DNA of 64,000 nucleotides from contig OZ219783.1 of assembly GCA_964291305.2 (NCBI GenBank), positions 1,488,001 to 1,552,000 of the forward strand, in the 5' to 3' direction. The position numbers and the translations under genes are program-made. The notes under the pieces were generated by a model that made no database searches, was not told where the DNA came from, and worked only from the letters and a program-made list of their open reading frames with translations. This stretch comes from VXNF01 sp964291305 (GTDB lineage Bacteria; Actinomycetota; Acidimicrobiia; Acidimicrobiales; CATQHL01). Below, piece by piece: positions 53,313-62,394 of this stretch; the stretch's first letter is position 1, and every line of letters starts with the position of its first letter.

Positions 53313-54086
53313 GTGCAATACAGCTCACGGCCATCAGCCCTCCTTCAGGTACGTAACCTCTCAGCCAACTACGGGCACGTGCGGGTGCTTTTCGGCGTGA
53401 GCTTCTCACTAGCGCGGAGCGAGACGGTTGCAGTTCTCGGAGCCAACGGGGCCGGCAAGACGACGCTGCTGCGGACTCTAGGAGGACTGCTAATGCCATC
53501 GGAGGGCACGGTGCGGTTTGGCGAACGGAATATCACCCTTAGCGAGCCCGAGACCCGTTTCAAGTTGGGGATTGTGCAGTTGCGCGGCGGCGATGGAACC
53601 TTCGCCCCGCTCAGCGTGGGTGACAACCTCCGCAGTGCGCTGATCGGTACTGAACTGCGGCGTGCTGAGATGCAAGAGCGGCGAGACGAAGTGCTAACAA
53701 TCTTCCCCGACTTGGCAGGCCGACTCAGTGATCCTGCCCGGGATCTCTCCGGCGGCCAGCGGCAGATGCTGGCGCTAGCGATGGTGCTTCAGCATCGCCC
53801 AGAACTACTCCTTATCGACGAGTTGAGCCTCGGTCTGGCACCGATTGTGGTAAAGGAACTGCTAAATGCCTTGCAGCGGCTACGGGAACGGGGCCGCACG
53901 ATGCTGCTGGTCGAGCAGTCCGTGAGGCTGGCACTGGAGCTCGCTGACCGAGCCATATTCCTCGAGGACGGACGGGTCGCCTTTGAAGGGCGATCAGCGG
54001 AGTTGCAGCAGCGTGAAGATCTACTGCGTGCAGCATTCCTGAGCGGTACCGAGGCAACGAACGCATCTGGCCGGGAAAGTAGCTAG
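53313..54086 (+). CDS. livF: Branched-chain amino-acid-type ABC ATPase (LivF)
   Basis: The 257-aa ATPase has Walker A GANGAGKT (44-51), Q-loop, signature LSGGQRQML, Walker B LLLIDELSLGL and the H-loop VEQSV. It is the canonical LivF subunit of the importer. GTG 53313 follows a divergent promoter region shared with the binding protein. The next gene (LivHMG fusion) begins on the last base of its stop, so the two are coupled. Confidence 0.93.
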   Translation: MQYSSRPSALLQVRNLSANYGHVRVLFGVSFSLARSETVAVLGANGAGKTTLLRTLGGLLMPSEGTVRFGERNITLSEPETRFKLGIVQLRGGDGTFAPLSVGDNLRSALIGTELRRAEMQERRDEVLTIFPDLAGRLSDPARDLSGGQRQMLALAMVLQHRPELLLIDELSLGLAPIVVKELLNALQRLRERGRTMLLVEQSVRLALELADRAIFLEDGRVAFEGRSAELQQREDLLRAAFLSGTEATNASGRESS

Positions 54087-56911
54087 TGATAGAACTCCTG
54101 GGCTGGGGGGTCTCGCAGCAGGACCTCCTGATTGGTGGCGTAACCGGGCTCACCTACGCCGCCCTTGCCGCCGGATTCGTGCTGGTCTACCGGGCCAGCG
54201 GAATTTTGAACCTGGCGCACGCCGATGTCGGAGCGCTCGGCGCCGCCAGCTTCGTACTGCTGCTAGCGAGGTTCGGGTTGAACTGGTGGATGGCTTTCGC
54301 CGTGGCGATCCTGGGCGGCTTTATCGTCGGCGGCGCTGTCGAGTTGACGATCATCCGGCGGCTCTCGCAATCTTCACGGCTAGTTCTGCTGATTGCAACA
54401 ATCGGAGTGGGCCAGTTGCTGGTCCTCGCCCGGATTAACCTGCCGGCAGTCCTTCGTCCCGGACCTATCCCACCCCCCTTCGATCTAAGCTGGCAAGTCA
54501 CCGATGATCTTCGGATCTTGGGCCGGGAACTCATCGTCATAATCGTCGTCCCGGCAATGGTGGGCGTCCTGGGGCTAGTGCTGCACCGGACTCGCTTTGG
54601 TCTGGCGGCGCGGGCGGCCGCCGCCAACCCCGAGACCGCTCGAACCTACGGGATACCCACGCGCCGAATTTCCACCGCTCTTTGGGGTATCGCGGGATCG
54701 CTCTCGGTCGCCACTACGGTATTTTTTGCCCCGCTGGAGGGGGTGAGTGCCGCTCAGACCGGCACCGCTGCTCTGGCGCCTTCCCTGCTGCTGCGAGCTC
54801 TGGTAGTCAGCCTTATTGCTCGAATGCGCTCGCTTCCTATGACTCTGGTGGGGGGCGTCGGTGTAGGTATCGCTGAGAAAATCGTGCGCGGCAACGTGGA
54901 GTCGGCCAATCGCTCAATCGTAGACCTGATCTTATTTGGGGCCGTGTTAGTGGCGGTGCTGTTGGCGGCGCGCTCCCGCCGCGACGAGGCCGGCTGGTCG
55001 TTGTCACCCAAGCTGCGGGCAGTGCCTAGAGAATTCGGCCACCTGGCGATCGTGCGCCACCTGGGCACCATAGGACTGGGAGCCATCTTTTTGTTCCTTG
55101 GGTTGCTGGGTTGGCTGTTGGACTCACCTACGGCCCTGTGGCTCTGGTCCGGCACCATCATCTACACGATGGTGGCCCTATCGCTGACCTTGCTGACCGG
55201 CTGGGCGGGACAGATCTCCCTGGGACAGTTCGCCTTCGTGGGTCTAGGGGCGTTCTGTCTGGTGGCACTAACCAAGGGGCACGACATCCCTATCCCCTTC
55301 GGTGCCTTCGACCTGTCTTTACAGCTGAACTGGGGCACGGCAGTAGTGATCTGCACCCTGATCGGCGCGCTGGGGGCACTGGTCATAGGTGTGCCAGCAC
55401 TGCGAGTTCGTGGCCTGTTCCTGGCGGTGGCGACGCTGGCGTTCGCCGTAGCTTCGGCCAACTGGATCCTGGCTCAGGATGTCTTCACCGGCGGCACCAC
55501 GTCGGTTCGTCCCGTGGCCGAACCGGTTTTAGGGCCGTTCGACTTTGGTGCCTCGCGTAAGTCTTTCTACTTCCTGTGTTTGGGGTTTCTGATTGTTGTA
55601 ACCGTACTACTGGCCAGGTTGCGGCACACAGGTATCGGGCGCTCGATGCTGGCGGTACGCGAGAACGAGCAGATGGCAGCCGCTAGCACAGTGTCGGGCA
55701 CCCGTATGAAAATTCTGGCATTCGCCATAGCCGGAGCGGTCGCTGCGTTGGCGGGAGCCCTCTACGGCACGCTGCAGGAGAACCTCAGCCCCGCTAACAC
55801 CTTCGCCCCGGAGTTTTCTATCGACATCGTGGCGATCTCAGTCATTGGGGGGCTCGGCTCAATTGCGGGGCCGTTTTTGGGTGTGCTCTGGGTCAAGGGG
55901 ATCCCAGCAATATTCGACCCGACCGCACCCCCGGAGTCGATCCGTCTCGTCACTTCAGGCATCGGCCTGCTATTGCTGTTGCTCTACCTACCGGGCGGCC
56001 TAGTGCAGTTCCTCTACAACGGGCGCGACGCTCTGCTGGACATGATTAGCCGTTCGCGCTTCGGGGCTCGTTCCACACCTAAGAAACCCGCGACTTCCCC
56101 GGTGTTGGCCCTTGCAGCCCCCAGCCGTCCGACCGTACCCGACTCGCCCATCTGGCTGCGCACCCGGGCGCTCAGCGTCAGCTTCGGCGGAAACCAGGCA
56201 GTGCGGGCGGTGGACTTTGAGGTGCACAGCGGTGAGTTAGTGGGGCTCATCGGCACCAATGGTGCAGGCAAGTCCACACTTATGAACGCGGTCAGCGGGT
56301 TTGTGCCAGCCTCTGGCCGAATCGAGATCCTCGGAACTGAAGTGTCAGAACTCAGCGCCCACCAGCGACACCGCCGCGGTCTCGGCCGCACTTTCCAATC
56401 CGCCCGCCTCTACCCCGATCTAACAGTGTCGGAAACGCTGATGGTGGCCCTGGAGGCTCGGCGCCGATCTCTGCTAGTGCCGTCGCTATTGGGCATCCCG
56501 CCGTCGCTCGCGGCCGAGCGCCAGAAGCGAGCCGAGGCCGCCGAACTGGCCGACTACCTGGGTTTAGGAGACTTCGCCGGCTACTTCATCTCCGAACTAT
56601 CTACCGGTACCCGTCGCGTAGTGGAATTGGGCTGCATGCTTGCTAGCGGAGCGCGGGTGCTGATGCTCGATGAACCCACCGGTGGCCTCTCGCAGCGAGA
56701 GACCGAAGAGTTTGGTCCGCGGATTAGGCAGGTGCAGTCCGAGTTGCAAGCCGCGGTGGTAGTGATCGAGCACGACGTGCCACTAGTGATGAGCATCTCA
56801 GACCGGATGTACTGCCTGGAAGCCGGGGAGGTCATCTCGATGGGGACTCCCGCAGAGTTACGCCGCGATCCCGCGGTCATCGCCTCTTACCTGGGCTCTG
56901 ACGATACCTAA
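54086..56911 (+). CDS. Three-domain LivH-LivM-LivG fusion of a branched-chain amino-acid-type ABC importer
   Basis: This 941-aa chain joins three normally separate subunits. LivH-like permease occupies residues 1-305 (LIGGVTGLTYAALAAGFVLVYRASG, NLAHADVGALGA). LivM-like permease occupies about 325-660 (LLTGWAGQISLGQFAFVGLGAF, IGGLGSIAGPFLGVLWVKG). LivG-like ATPase occupies about 690-941 (Walker A GTNGAGKS near 722-729, Walker B VLMLDEPTGGLS). The signature is divergent, ISELSTGTRRVVELG rather than LSGGQ. GTG 54086 is the last base of the livF stop. A single chain would fix the stoichiometry of both permease halves with one ATPase, leaving LivF as the only separate ATPase. Confidence 0.93.
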   Translation: MIELLGWGVSQQDLLIGGVTGLTYAALAAGFVLVYRASGILNLAHADVGALGAASFVLLLARFGLNWWMAFAVAILGGFIVGGAVELTIIRRLSQSSRLVLLIATIGVGQLLVLARINLPAVLRPGPIPPPFDLSWQVTDDLRILGRELIVIIVVPAMVGVLGLVLHRTRFGLAARAAAANPETARTYGIPTRRISTALWGIAGSLSVATTVFFAPLEGVSAAQTGTAALAPSLLLRALVVSLIARMRSLPMTLVGGVGVGIAEKIVRGNVESANRSIVDLILFGAVLVAVLLAARSRRDEAGWSLSPKLRAVPREFGHLAIVRHLGTIGLGAIFLFLGLLGWLLDSPTALWLWSGTIIYTMVALSLTLLTGWAGQISLGQFAFVGLGAFCLVALTKGHDIPIPFGAFDLSLQLNWGTAVVICTLIGALGALVIGVPALRVRGLFLAVATLAFAVASANWILAQDVFTGGTTSVRPVAEPVLGPFDFGASRKSFYFLCLGFLIVVTVLLARLRHTGIGRSMLAVRENEQMAAASTVSGTRMKILAFAIAGAVAALAGALYGTLQENLSPANTFAPEFSIDIVAISVIGGLGSIAGPFLGVLWVKGIPAIFDPTAPPESIRLVTSGIGLLLLLLYLPGGLVQFLYNGRDALLDMISRSRFGARSTPKKPATSPVLALAAPSRPTVPDSPIWLRTRALSVSFGGNQAVRAVDFEVHSGELVGLIGTNGAGKSTLMNAVSGFVPASGRIEILGTEVSELSAHQRHRRGLGRTFQSARLYPDLTVSETLMVALEARRRSLLVPSLLGIPPSLAAERQKRAEAAELADYLGLGDFAGYFISELSTGTRRVVELGCMLASGARVLMLDEPTGGLSQRETEEFGPRIRQVQSELQAAVVVIEHDVPLVMSISDRMYCLEAGEVISMGTPAELRRDPAVIASYLGSDDT

Positions 56912-56946
56912 CGCAATTAGCCAGAGTTCGCACTTAGTCGGAGTTC

Positions 56947-58155
56947 TCAGCCTTTCAGCGCGCTCACAATCCTCTGGAGGATTTTCTCTAGCAAAGTCGT
57001 GGAGGTGCCGAAGTTGAGGCGCACGTGACCTTCCCCGCCGGTGCCGAAATCGTTACCTTCCGATGTGCGGATCCGCGCCGTCTCCACAAGCCGGGCGGCG
57101 GGTTTGGGGCCCAGGTCGAAGGCCGACAGATCCAGCCAGGCTAAGAAAGTGGCTGCCGGAAGATGGCAGCCGGCAGCGGGCAACTCGCTGGCCAGCATGT
57201 CCACCACCAGGCGGCGCTGCCGATCAAAGAGGGCCACTAATTCGTCGAGCCATTTGGCCCCGTGCTGCCAGGCAGTGATCGTGGCTTCAACTCCCCCACG
57301 GCCCACACCTCCAAGCAGGCGAGGCGGCATGGCCTCATTGAAGCGGCTATGAAGCTCTTCGCTGGCGAAGACGGCAACAGCCGTCCGCAAGCCGGAGATG
57401 GCGAAGGCCTTGCCCGCTGAGTACAGCGCCACAGTGTGTTCCGCCGCATCCGGCAATGCCAGCGTCGGGTAGTGGCGACCAGCGGGATAGACCAGATCGA
57501 AGTGGATCTCATCGCTGACCAGAATGACATGGTGCTGCCTAGCCAAGTCCACCATGATCTGCAGGTCTTGTTGGCTATACACGTGGCCGGTGGGATTGTG
57601 GGGATTGCAAAGCAACAAGATGCGAGCATCAGCTTCGCGTTCCAGTAGCGCCGCCAAGTCGTCCAGATCCAGACGCCAACCGTTGGGCTCGTGGCGTAGC
57701 GGACACTCCAGCGGACGCCGGCCCAGACTCAAGGCGACATCGTGGAAGTACGGGTAGACGGGCGGTGTAGTGATGACTCCTTCGCCGCGCTCAGAAAATG
57801 CGGCCACGACGGCCCAAATTCCCTGAAGCACATCTGCGGTGGGGATGACCAGGTTGGGGTCGGGCTGCCAGTTGTGCCGCGTGGCTGCCCAGTCGGCGAA
57901 CGCATGGCCGAGTTGGTCCGCCCGCCGGCTGTAGCCCACATCGGGCAGGTCGGCAAGGCGGCGAAGAGCGTCCTGCACAGCTGACGGGGGACCAAGATCG
58001 TGCTCGGCGATCCACGCCGGAAGCACATCAGGCGGATCAATACCCCACTTCAGGTTGGCCGCGACCCGCTTGGCAGACTCGTCGACTCGATCCAGCGGCC
58101 GGTCGCTGTCATCAATGCCAGCACCACCGCACGAGCCAACACCGCTCACAGTCAT
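56947..58155 (-). CDS. PLP aminotransferase / cystathionine beta-lyase, PatB/MalY type
   Basis: The 402-aa fold-type I PLP enzyme has LPAWIAEHDLG, PTADVLQGIWAVV, LCNPHNPTGHVYS and VSDEIHFDLVYPAG, and the Schiff-base Lys in LYSAGKAFAISGLRTAV. PatB/MalY proteins cleave C-S bonds or transaminate; the substrate is not defined here. It faces the LivHMG fusion convergently and precedes the Zur gene divergently. Confidence 0.9.
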   Translation of the reverse strand: MTVSGVGSCGGAGIDDSDRPLDRVDESAKRVAANLKWGIDPPDVLPAWIAEHDLGPPSAVQDALRRLADLPDVGYSRRADQLGHAFADWAATRHNWQPDPNLVIPTADVLQGIWAVVAAFSERGEGVITTPPVYPYFHDVALSLGRRPLECPLRHEPNGWRLDLDDLAALLEREADARILLLCNPHNPTGHVYSQQDLQIMVDLARQHHVILVSDEIHFDLVYPAGRHYPTLALPDAAEHTVALYSAGKAFAISGLRTAVAVFASEELHSRFNEAMPPRLLGGVGRGGVEATITAWQHGAKWLDELVALFDRQRRLVVDMLASELPAAGCHLPAATFLAWLDLSAFDLGPKPAARLVETARIRTSEGNDFGTGGEGHVRLNFGTSTTLLEKILQRIVSALKG

Positions 58156-58238
58156 CTCACAACAGTCATTGTGTAGTCATTGTGTCAGCCCTCTGCTAGA
58201 ACCGGGCCAAGAGCTTCGGGCAAGAACGGAAGGCAAGG

Positions 58239-58244
58239 TACGCT
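58239..58244 (+). promoter_or_regulatory. -10 box of a leaderless promoter (zur)
   Basis: TACGCT is followed by exactly seven bases and GTG 58252. Confidence 0.62.
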
Positions 58245-58251
58245 TAGCTGT

Positions 58252-58698
58252 GTGTCGCTACCCAATCGTGACGATCTGCACGACGCGGTTCGGCTACAAC
58301 TTGAGGCCAAAGGCCGGCGCTTCGCCTCCAACTATCGTCTCGTCATAGACGCTCTGGCCGATGCAGGCCGACCTCTGACAATCCCGGAGATCTTGCCGCG
58401 GACTTCAGGTGTCCCCCAGAGTTCGGTGTACCGCGCCCTCACGGTGCTGCAAGAGGCCGGGGTGGTTAGTCGTCTCGCCGTCGGATCCAACCACGCCCAC
58501 TTTGAACTCTCCGAACAGCTAGGTCGTCACCACCACCACCTGGTGTGCCAGCCTTGCGGCACCGTGATCGACATCGATCTCGACGCCGAAATCGAGGAGA
58601 TCATCGATTCTGCTTTGAACAAGTTGGCTCGCCAGCACGACTTTCGCGTCGCCGAACACGAGATTCACGCTTTGGGCTACTGCTGCGACTGCAACTGA
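58252..58698 (+). CDS. zur: Fur-family regulator, probably Zur
   Basis: The 148-aa protein has the Fur winged helix (RFASNYRLVIDALADAGRPLTIPEIL...SSVYRALTVLQEAGVVSRL, about 23-75). It also has the metal region HHHHLVCQPC (His93-96, Cys99, Cys102) and a C-terminal CCDC (Cys144, Cys145, Cys147). GTG 58252 is preferred over the longer frame because TACGCT lies seven bases upstream and the 24 extra residues are not family-like. Its position next to znuC-znuA-znuB strongly suggests a zinc sensor. It faces znuC convergently. Confidence 0.88.
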   Translation: MSLPNRDDLHDAVRLQLEAKGRRFASNYRLVIDALADAGRPLTIPEILPRTSGVPQSSVYRALTVLQEAGVVSRLAVGSNHAHFELSEQLGRHHHHLVCQPCGTVIDIDLDAEIEEIIDSALNKLARQHDFRVAEHEIHALGYCCDCN

Positions 58699-58728
58699 GC
58701 AGCCCGTAGTAACTGAGAGATGGCGGCT

Positions 58729-59556
58729 TCAGGCGTGGGCGCGTTCGTCGTGCTCGCCGTGGCCGTGGCCGTGGTCGTCAAGCACCACTAGGCGTCTAAC
58801 GGCATGCTCGCAGCACTCGTCGGCCGCATGCACGACACGGCCTTCGTAGGCGGCCTGCAGAATCTCAGCCGTCAGCACCATGTCGGGTGGTCCCTGCGCG
58901 GCAAGTCGGTTGGCCAACAACAGCACGTGATCACAGTGGCGAGCCTCATCTAGATGGTGCGTGGAAAGGATCACGATGGCGCCGCGGGCGCGCTCGGCGG
59001 CTATTACCTCCAGGATCCTCGTCTGGCTAGCCATGTCCAGCCCAGTGATCGGCTCGTCGAGCAGCAATAGATCCCCCTCCTGAGTGATGGCCTGAGCCAT
59101 GAGCACTCGCTGGCGCTGCCCGGTGGATAACTCGCCGAACTGCATTCCAAGCAGGTCAACCACTTCTAGTAACTCCGCTGCCTGAAGTATGCGGCAACGG
59201 TCGGTTGCGGTGAGCCTTCCGAATAGCCCGCGGAACCGATAACGCCCCATACTGATGACCTCGCGCACCGTTAGCGGCATCCAGACCCCGATTCCGTGCT
59301 GGTGCGGCATATATGCCAACCGGTCGGGCCGCTTCACGGTGCCGCAGGAAGGCTCGATTAGACCGGCTAGTACGTGCAGGAGAGTGGTCTTGCCCGAGCC
59401 GTTTGGGCCCATAAGGGCTGTTACCGAACCCTCTGGCAGCTGAATCGTGACATCACTGAGGGCCGGGGTACCTCCGTAGCTGACTGTTACGCCTTCGGCA
59501 CGCAGTGAGCGGCCGCGGCAGTTACTACTAAGCGCTGTTGTAGGAATCATTATCAT
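58729..59556 (-). CDS. znuC: Zinc ABC transporter ATP-binding protein (ZnuC)
   Basis: The 275-aa ATPase has Walker A GPNGSGKT, Q-loop PHQHG, signature LSTGQRQRVLM, Walker B LLLLDEPITGLD and H-loop STHHLDEA, plus a His-rich C-terminal tail (HGHGHGEHDE) as expected for a zinc transporter. ATG 59556 lies seven bases after TACCGT on the minus strand and overlaps the Fur-like repeats. The frame is open 36 bases further upstream to a TTG within the divergent znuA, which is rejected. Confidence 0.92.
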   Translation of the reverse strand: MIMIPTTALSSNCRGRSLRAEGVTVSYGGTPALSDVTIQLPEGSVTALMGPNGSGKTTLLHVLAGLIEPSCGTVKRPDRLAYMPHQHGIGVWMPLTVREVISMGRYRFRGLFGRLTATDRCRILQAAELLEVVDLLGMQFGELSTGQRQRVLMAQAITQEGDLLLLDEPITGLDMASQTRILEVIAAERARGAIVILSTHHLDEARHCDHVLLLANRLAAQGPPDMVLTAEILQAAYEGRVVHAADECCEHAVRRLVVLDDHGHGHGEHDERAHA

Positions 59557-59557
59557 T
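59545..59557. promoter_or_regulatory. Candidate Zur operator (two ATCATT hexamers)
   Basis: AATCATTATCATT consists of two direct ATCATT units, reading GATAATGAT on the other strand, like half of a Fur-type box. It overlaps the start codon of znuC and sits at -18 to -30 from znuA, between two divergent promoters, as expected for a zinc-responsive repressor site. Confidence 0.6.
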
Positions 59558-59562
59558 ACTGG

Positions 59563-59568
59563 TACGGT
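59563..59568 (+). promoter_or_regulatory. -10 box of a leaderless promoter (znuA)
   Basis: TACGGT is followed by six bases and ATG 59575. It is part of the palindrome GGTACGGTACC, the other arm of which is the znuC -10 box. Confidence 0.6.
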
Positions 59569-59569
59569 A
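59564..59569 (-). promoter_or_regulatory. -10 box of a leaderless promoter (znuC)
   Basis: TACCGT is followed by seven bases (ACCAGTA) and ATG 59556. It overlaps the znuA -10 box by five bases, so the two polymerases cannot bind together. Confidence 0.6.
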
Positions 59570-59574
59570 CCCAC

Positions 59575-60873
<1,299 letters not shown>

Positions 60874-60992
60874 GACATCCCAGTAAGTAGACCGCTACCG
60901 GGCACTCGAGTGGCCAGCTGACCAGGCCGATCCGGCGGCGCGCATGCCAGGTGGTGAATGGTTCTCACTCTTAGAGCAAGTAAAACACGCCT

Positions 60993-61898
60993 ATGGAGTT
61001 CCTGACCGACCCGTGGAGCTGGTGGGTGGAGCCGTTCGTCGCCAACCCGTTCATGCGGCGGGCGCTCTACGCAGCACTTCTGGCAGTGCTGTCCACCTCG
61101 CTCATCGGAACCTGGGTGGTGTTGCGGGGGCTTAGCTTTCTTAGTGACGCACTCGCCCACGGGGTGCTGCCCGGCATCGCCATAGCCCTCATCGTTGGCG
61201 GGAACGTAACACTCGGTGCCTTGTTGGCAGCGCTGGTGGTGGTTAGCGGGATCAGTGCTATGCGCCGCTACTCTCCGCTACCCACCGACACCGCAATCGG
61301 CCTGCTTTTTGTGGGCATGCTGGCGCTGGCCGTGGTAATCATGTCCAGCCAGTCTGGAAGCTACGCCGGCGATCTCACCGGACTGCTGTTCGGCTCCATC
61401 ACCGGTGTGGACGACGCTGACATTTACCGGCAGCTCATCACGACCGCCATCTCGGCGGGCGGCTCGCTGCTGCTGTATCGAGCCTTCTTGGTGCTTACCT
61501 TCGACGAAACCCAGGCCCGCGTGCTCGGCCTCCGGCCCCGCCTCACCCACTTCCTGCTGCTTGCATTGCTGGCTGTAGCCATTGTTTCCTCATTCGAGGT
61601 CGTCGGCACCCTGTTGGTGTTTGCGCTACTGATCGGGCCGCCGGCTACCGCCGCGCTGCTGCTGCGCCGCGTCCCTCTGATCATGGCGCTAGCGGTGGCG
61701 CTCGGCGCAATCACCACGACGGTCGGGATACTCGTCAGCTACCACCACGACACCGCCGCCGGCGGCACCATGGCACTCAGTTCGGTGGCTCTGTTTGTGG
61801 CGGTGCTAGCTCTGAGAGTTCCCGTTAGTGCTGCTATCGAGCGCCTGCGTCTCGTAGTGCGTCGAACAGGTAGCGCCCCGACGAACGTCGCGAGATGA
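60993..61898 (+). CDS. znuB: Zinc ABC transporter permease (ZnuB)
   Basis: The 301-aa membrane protein has eight or nine TM segments and the ABC-3 family motifs FMRRALYAALLAVLSTSLIGTWVVLRGLSFLSDALAHGVLPG, HEEE-free but with the SSFEVVGTLLVFALLIGPPATAALL region. It forms the channel of the zinc importer with ZnuC. It lies 120 bases after znuA and is presumed to share its transcript. It overlaps the end of the sarcosine oxidase gamma gene by 65 bases on the opposite strand. Confidence 0.93.
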   Translation: MEFLTDPWSWWVEPFVANPFMRRALYAALLAVLSTSLIGTWVVLRGLSFLSDALAHGVLPGIAIALIVGGNVTLGALLAALVVVSGISAMRRYSPLPTDTAIGLLFVGMLALAVVIMSSQSGSYAGDLTGLLFGSITGVDDADIYRQLITTAISAGGSLLLYRAFLVLTFDETQARVLGLRPRLTHFLLLALLAVAIVSSFEVVGTLLVFALLIGPPATAALLLRRVPLIMALAVALGAITTTVGILVSYHHDTAAGGTMALSSVALFVAVLALRVPVSAAIERLRLVVRRTGSAPTNVAR

Positions 61899-62394
61899 TG
61901 AGGTAGGAACGTTCGCCGACGACATCGTGGCGTATCAGGCTGGAGGCCACCCTGGCCACCGAGGTGCCGCAGACCGCCCCATTCGGCAACATCGCTTCTG
62001 CGGTATCGATGCTGCACACCGCCGCTAGCACATTAGGGGCCGCTAAACCGGTCAACCGGAACATAGCCAAGCCGTGCGTGAGATCGACGGTCACGGCACT
62101 AGCGGTGCCCGGGGCGGGCTTGGGTTGATCTCCCAGCAAGAGCCACTCACCGGGGCGAACCCCACACACCAGCAAGCCAGCGTCGGTCGTGGCAGCAGCG
62201 CCGAAGCTCACACCTAGTTTCTGCTCGACCGCTCCGCTGTTCACTAAGTCCTCGTACAGCAACTGCTTCGACACCTCCGACTGGTCGCTAAGGCGCCAGC
62301 CCGCGCCGCTCACCTCGCCCGCTTCGCCCCGCGGCTTCAAGAAGACCGAGGACTCAGACACGGAGGCGCTCCCCGGTGGGGTCGAAGTGGGCAT
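61834..62394 (-). CDS. soxG: Sarcosine oxidase gamma subunit (SoxG-like)
   Basis: The 186-aa protein is the small gamma-type subunit of heterotetrameric sarcosine oxidase. It shows the family pattern VRPGEWLLLG...VDLTHGLAMFRLTGLAAPNVLAAVCSIDTAEA, and the ending ...RRSSGRYLFDAL. The ATG 62394 overlaps the alpha gene by 41 bases. It is the last gene of an operon that should also encode alpha, beta and delta subunits further right. Confidence 0.86.
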   Translation of the reverse strand: MPTSTPPGSASVSESSVFLKPRGEAGEVSGAGWRLSDQSEVSKQLLYEDLVNSGAVEQKLGVSFGAAATTDAGLLVCGVRPGEWLLLGDQPKPAPGTASAVTVDLTHGLAMFRLTGLAAPNVLAAVCSIDTAEAMLPNGAVCGTSVARVASSLIRHDVVGERSYLIISRRSSGRYLFDALRDAGAR

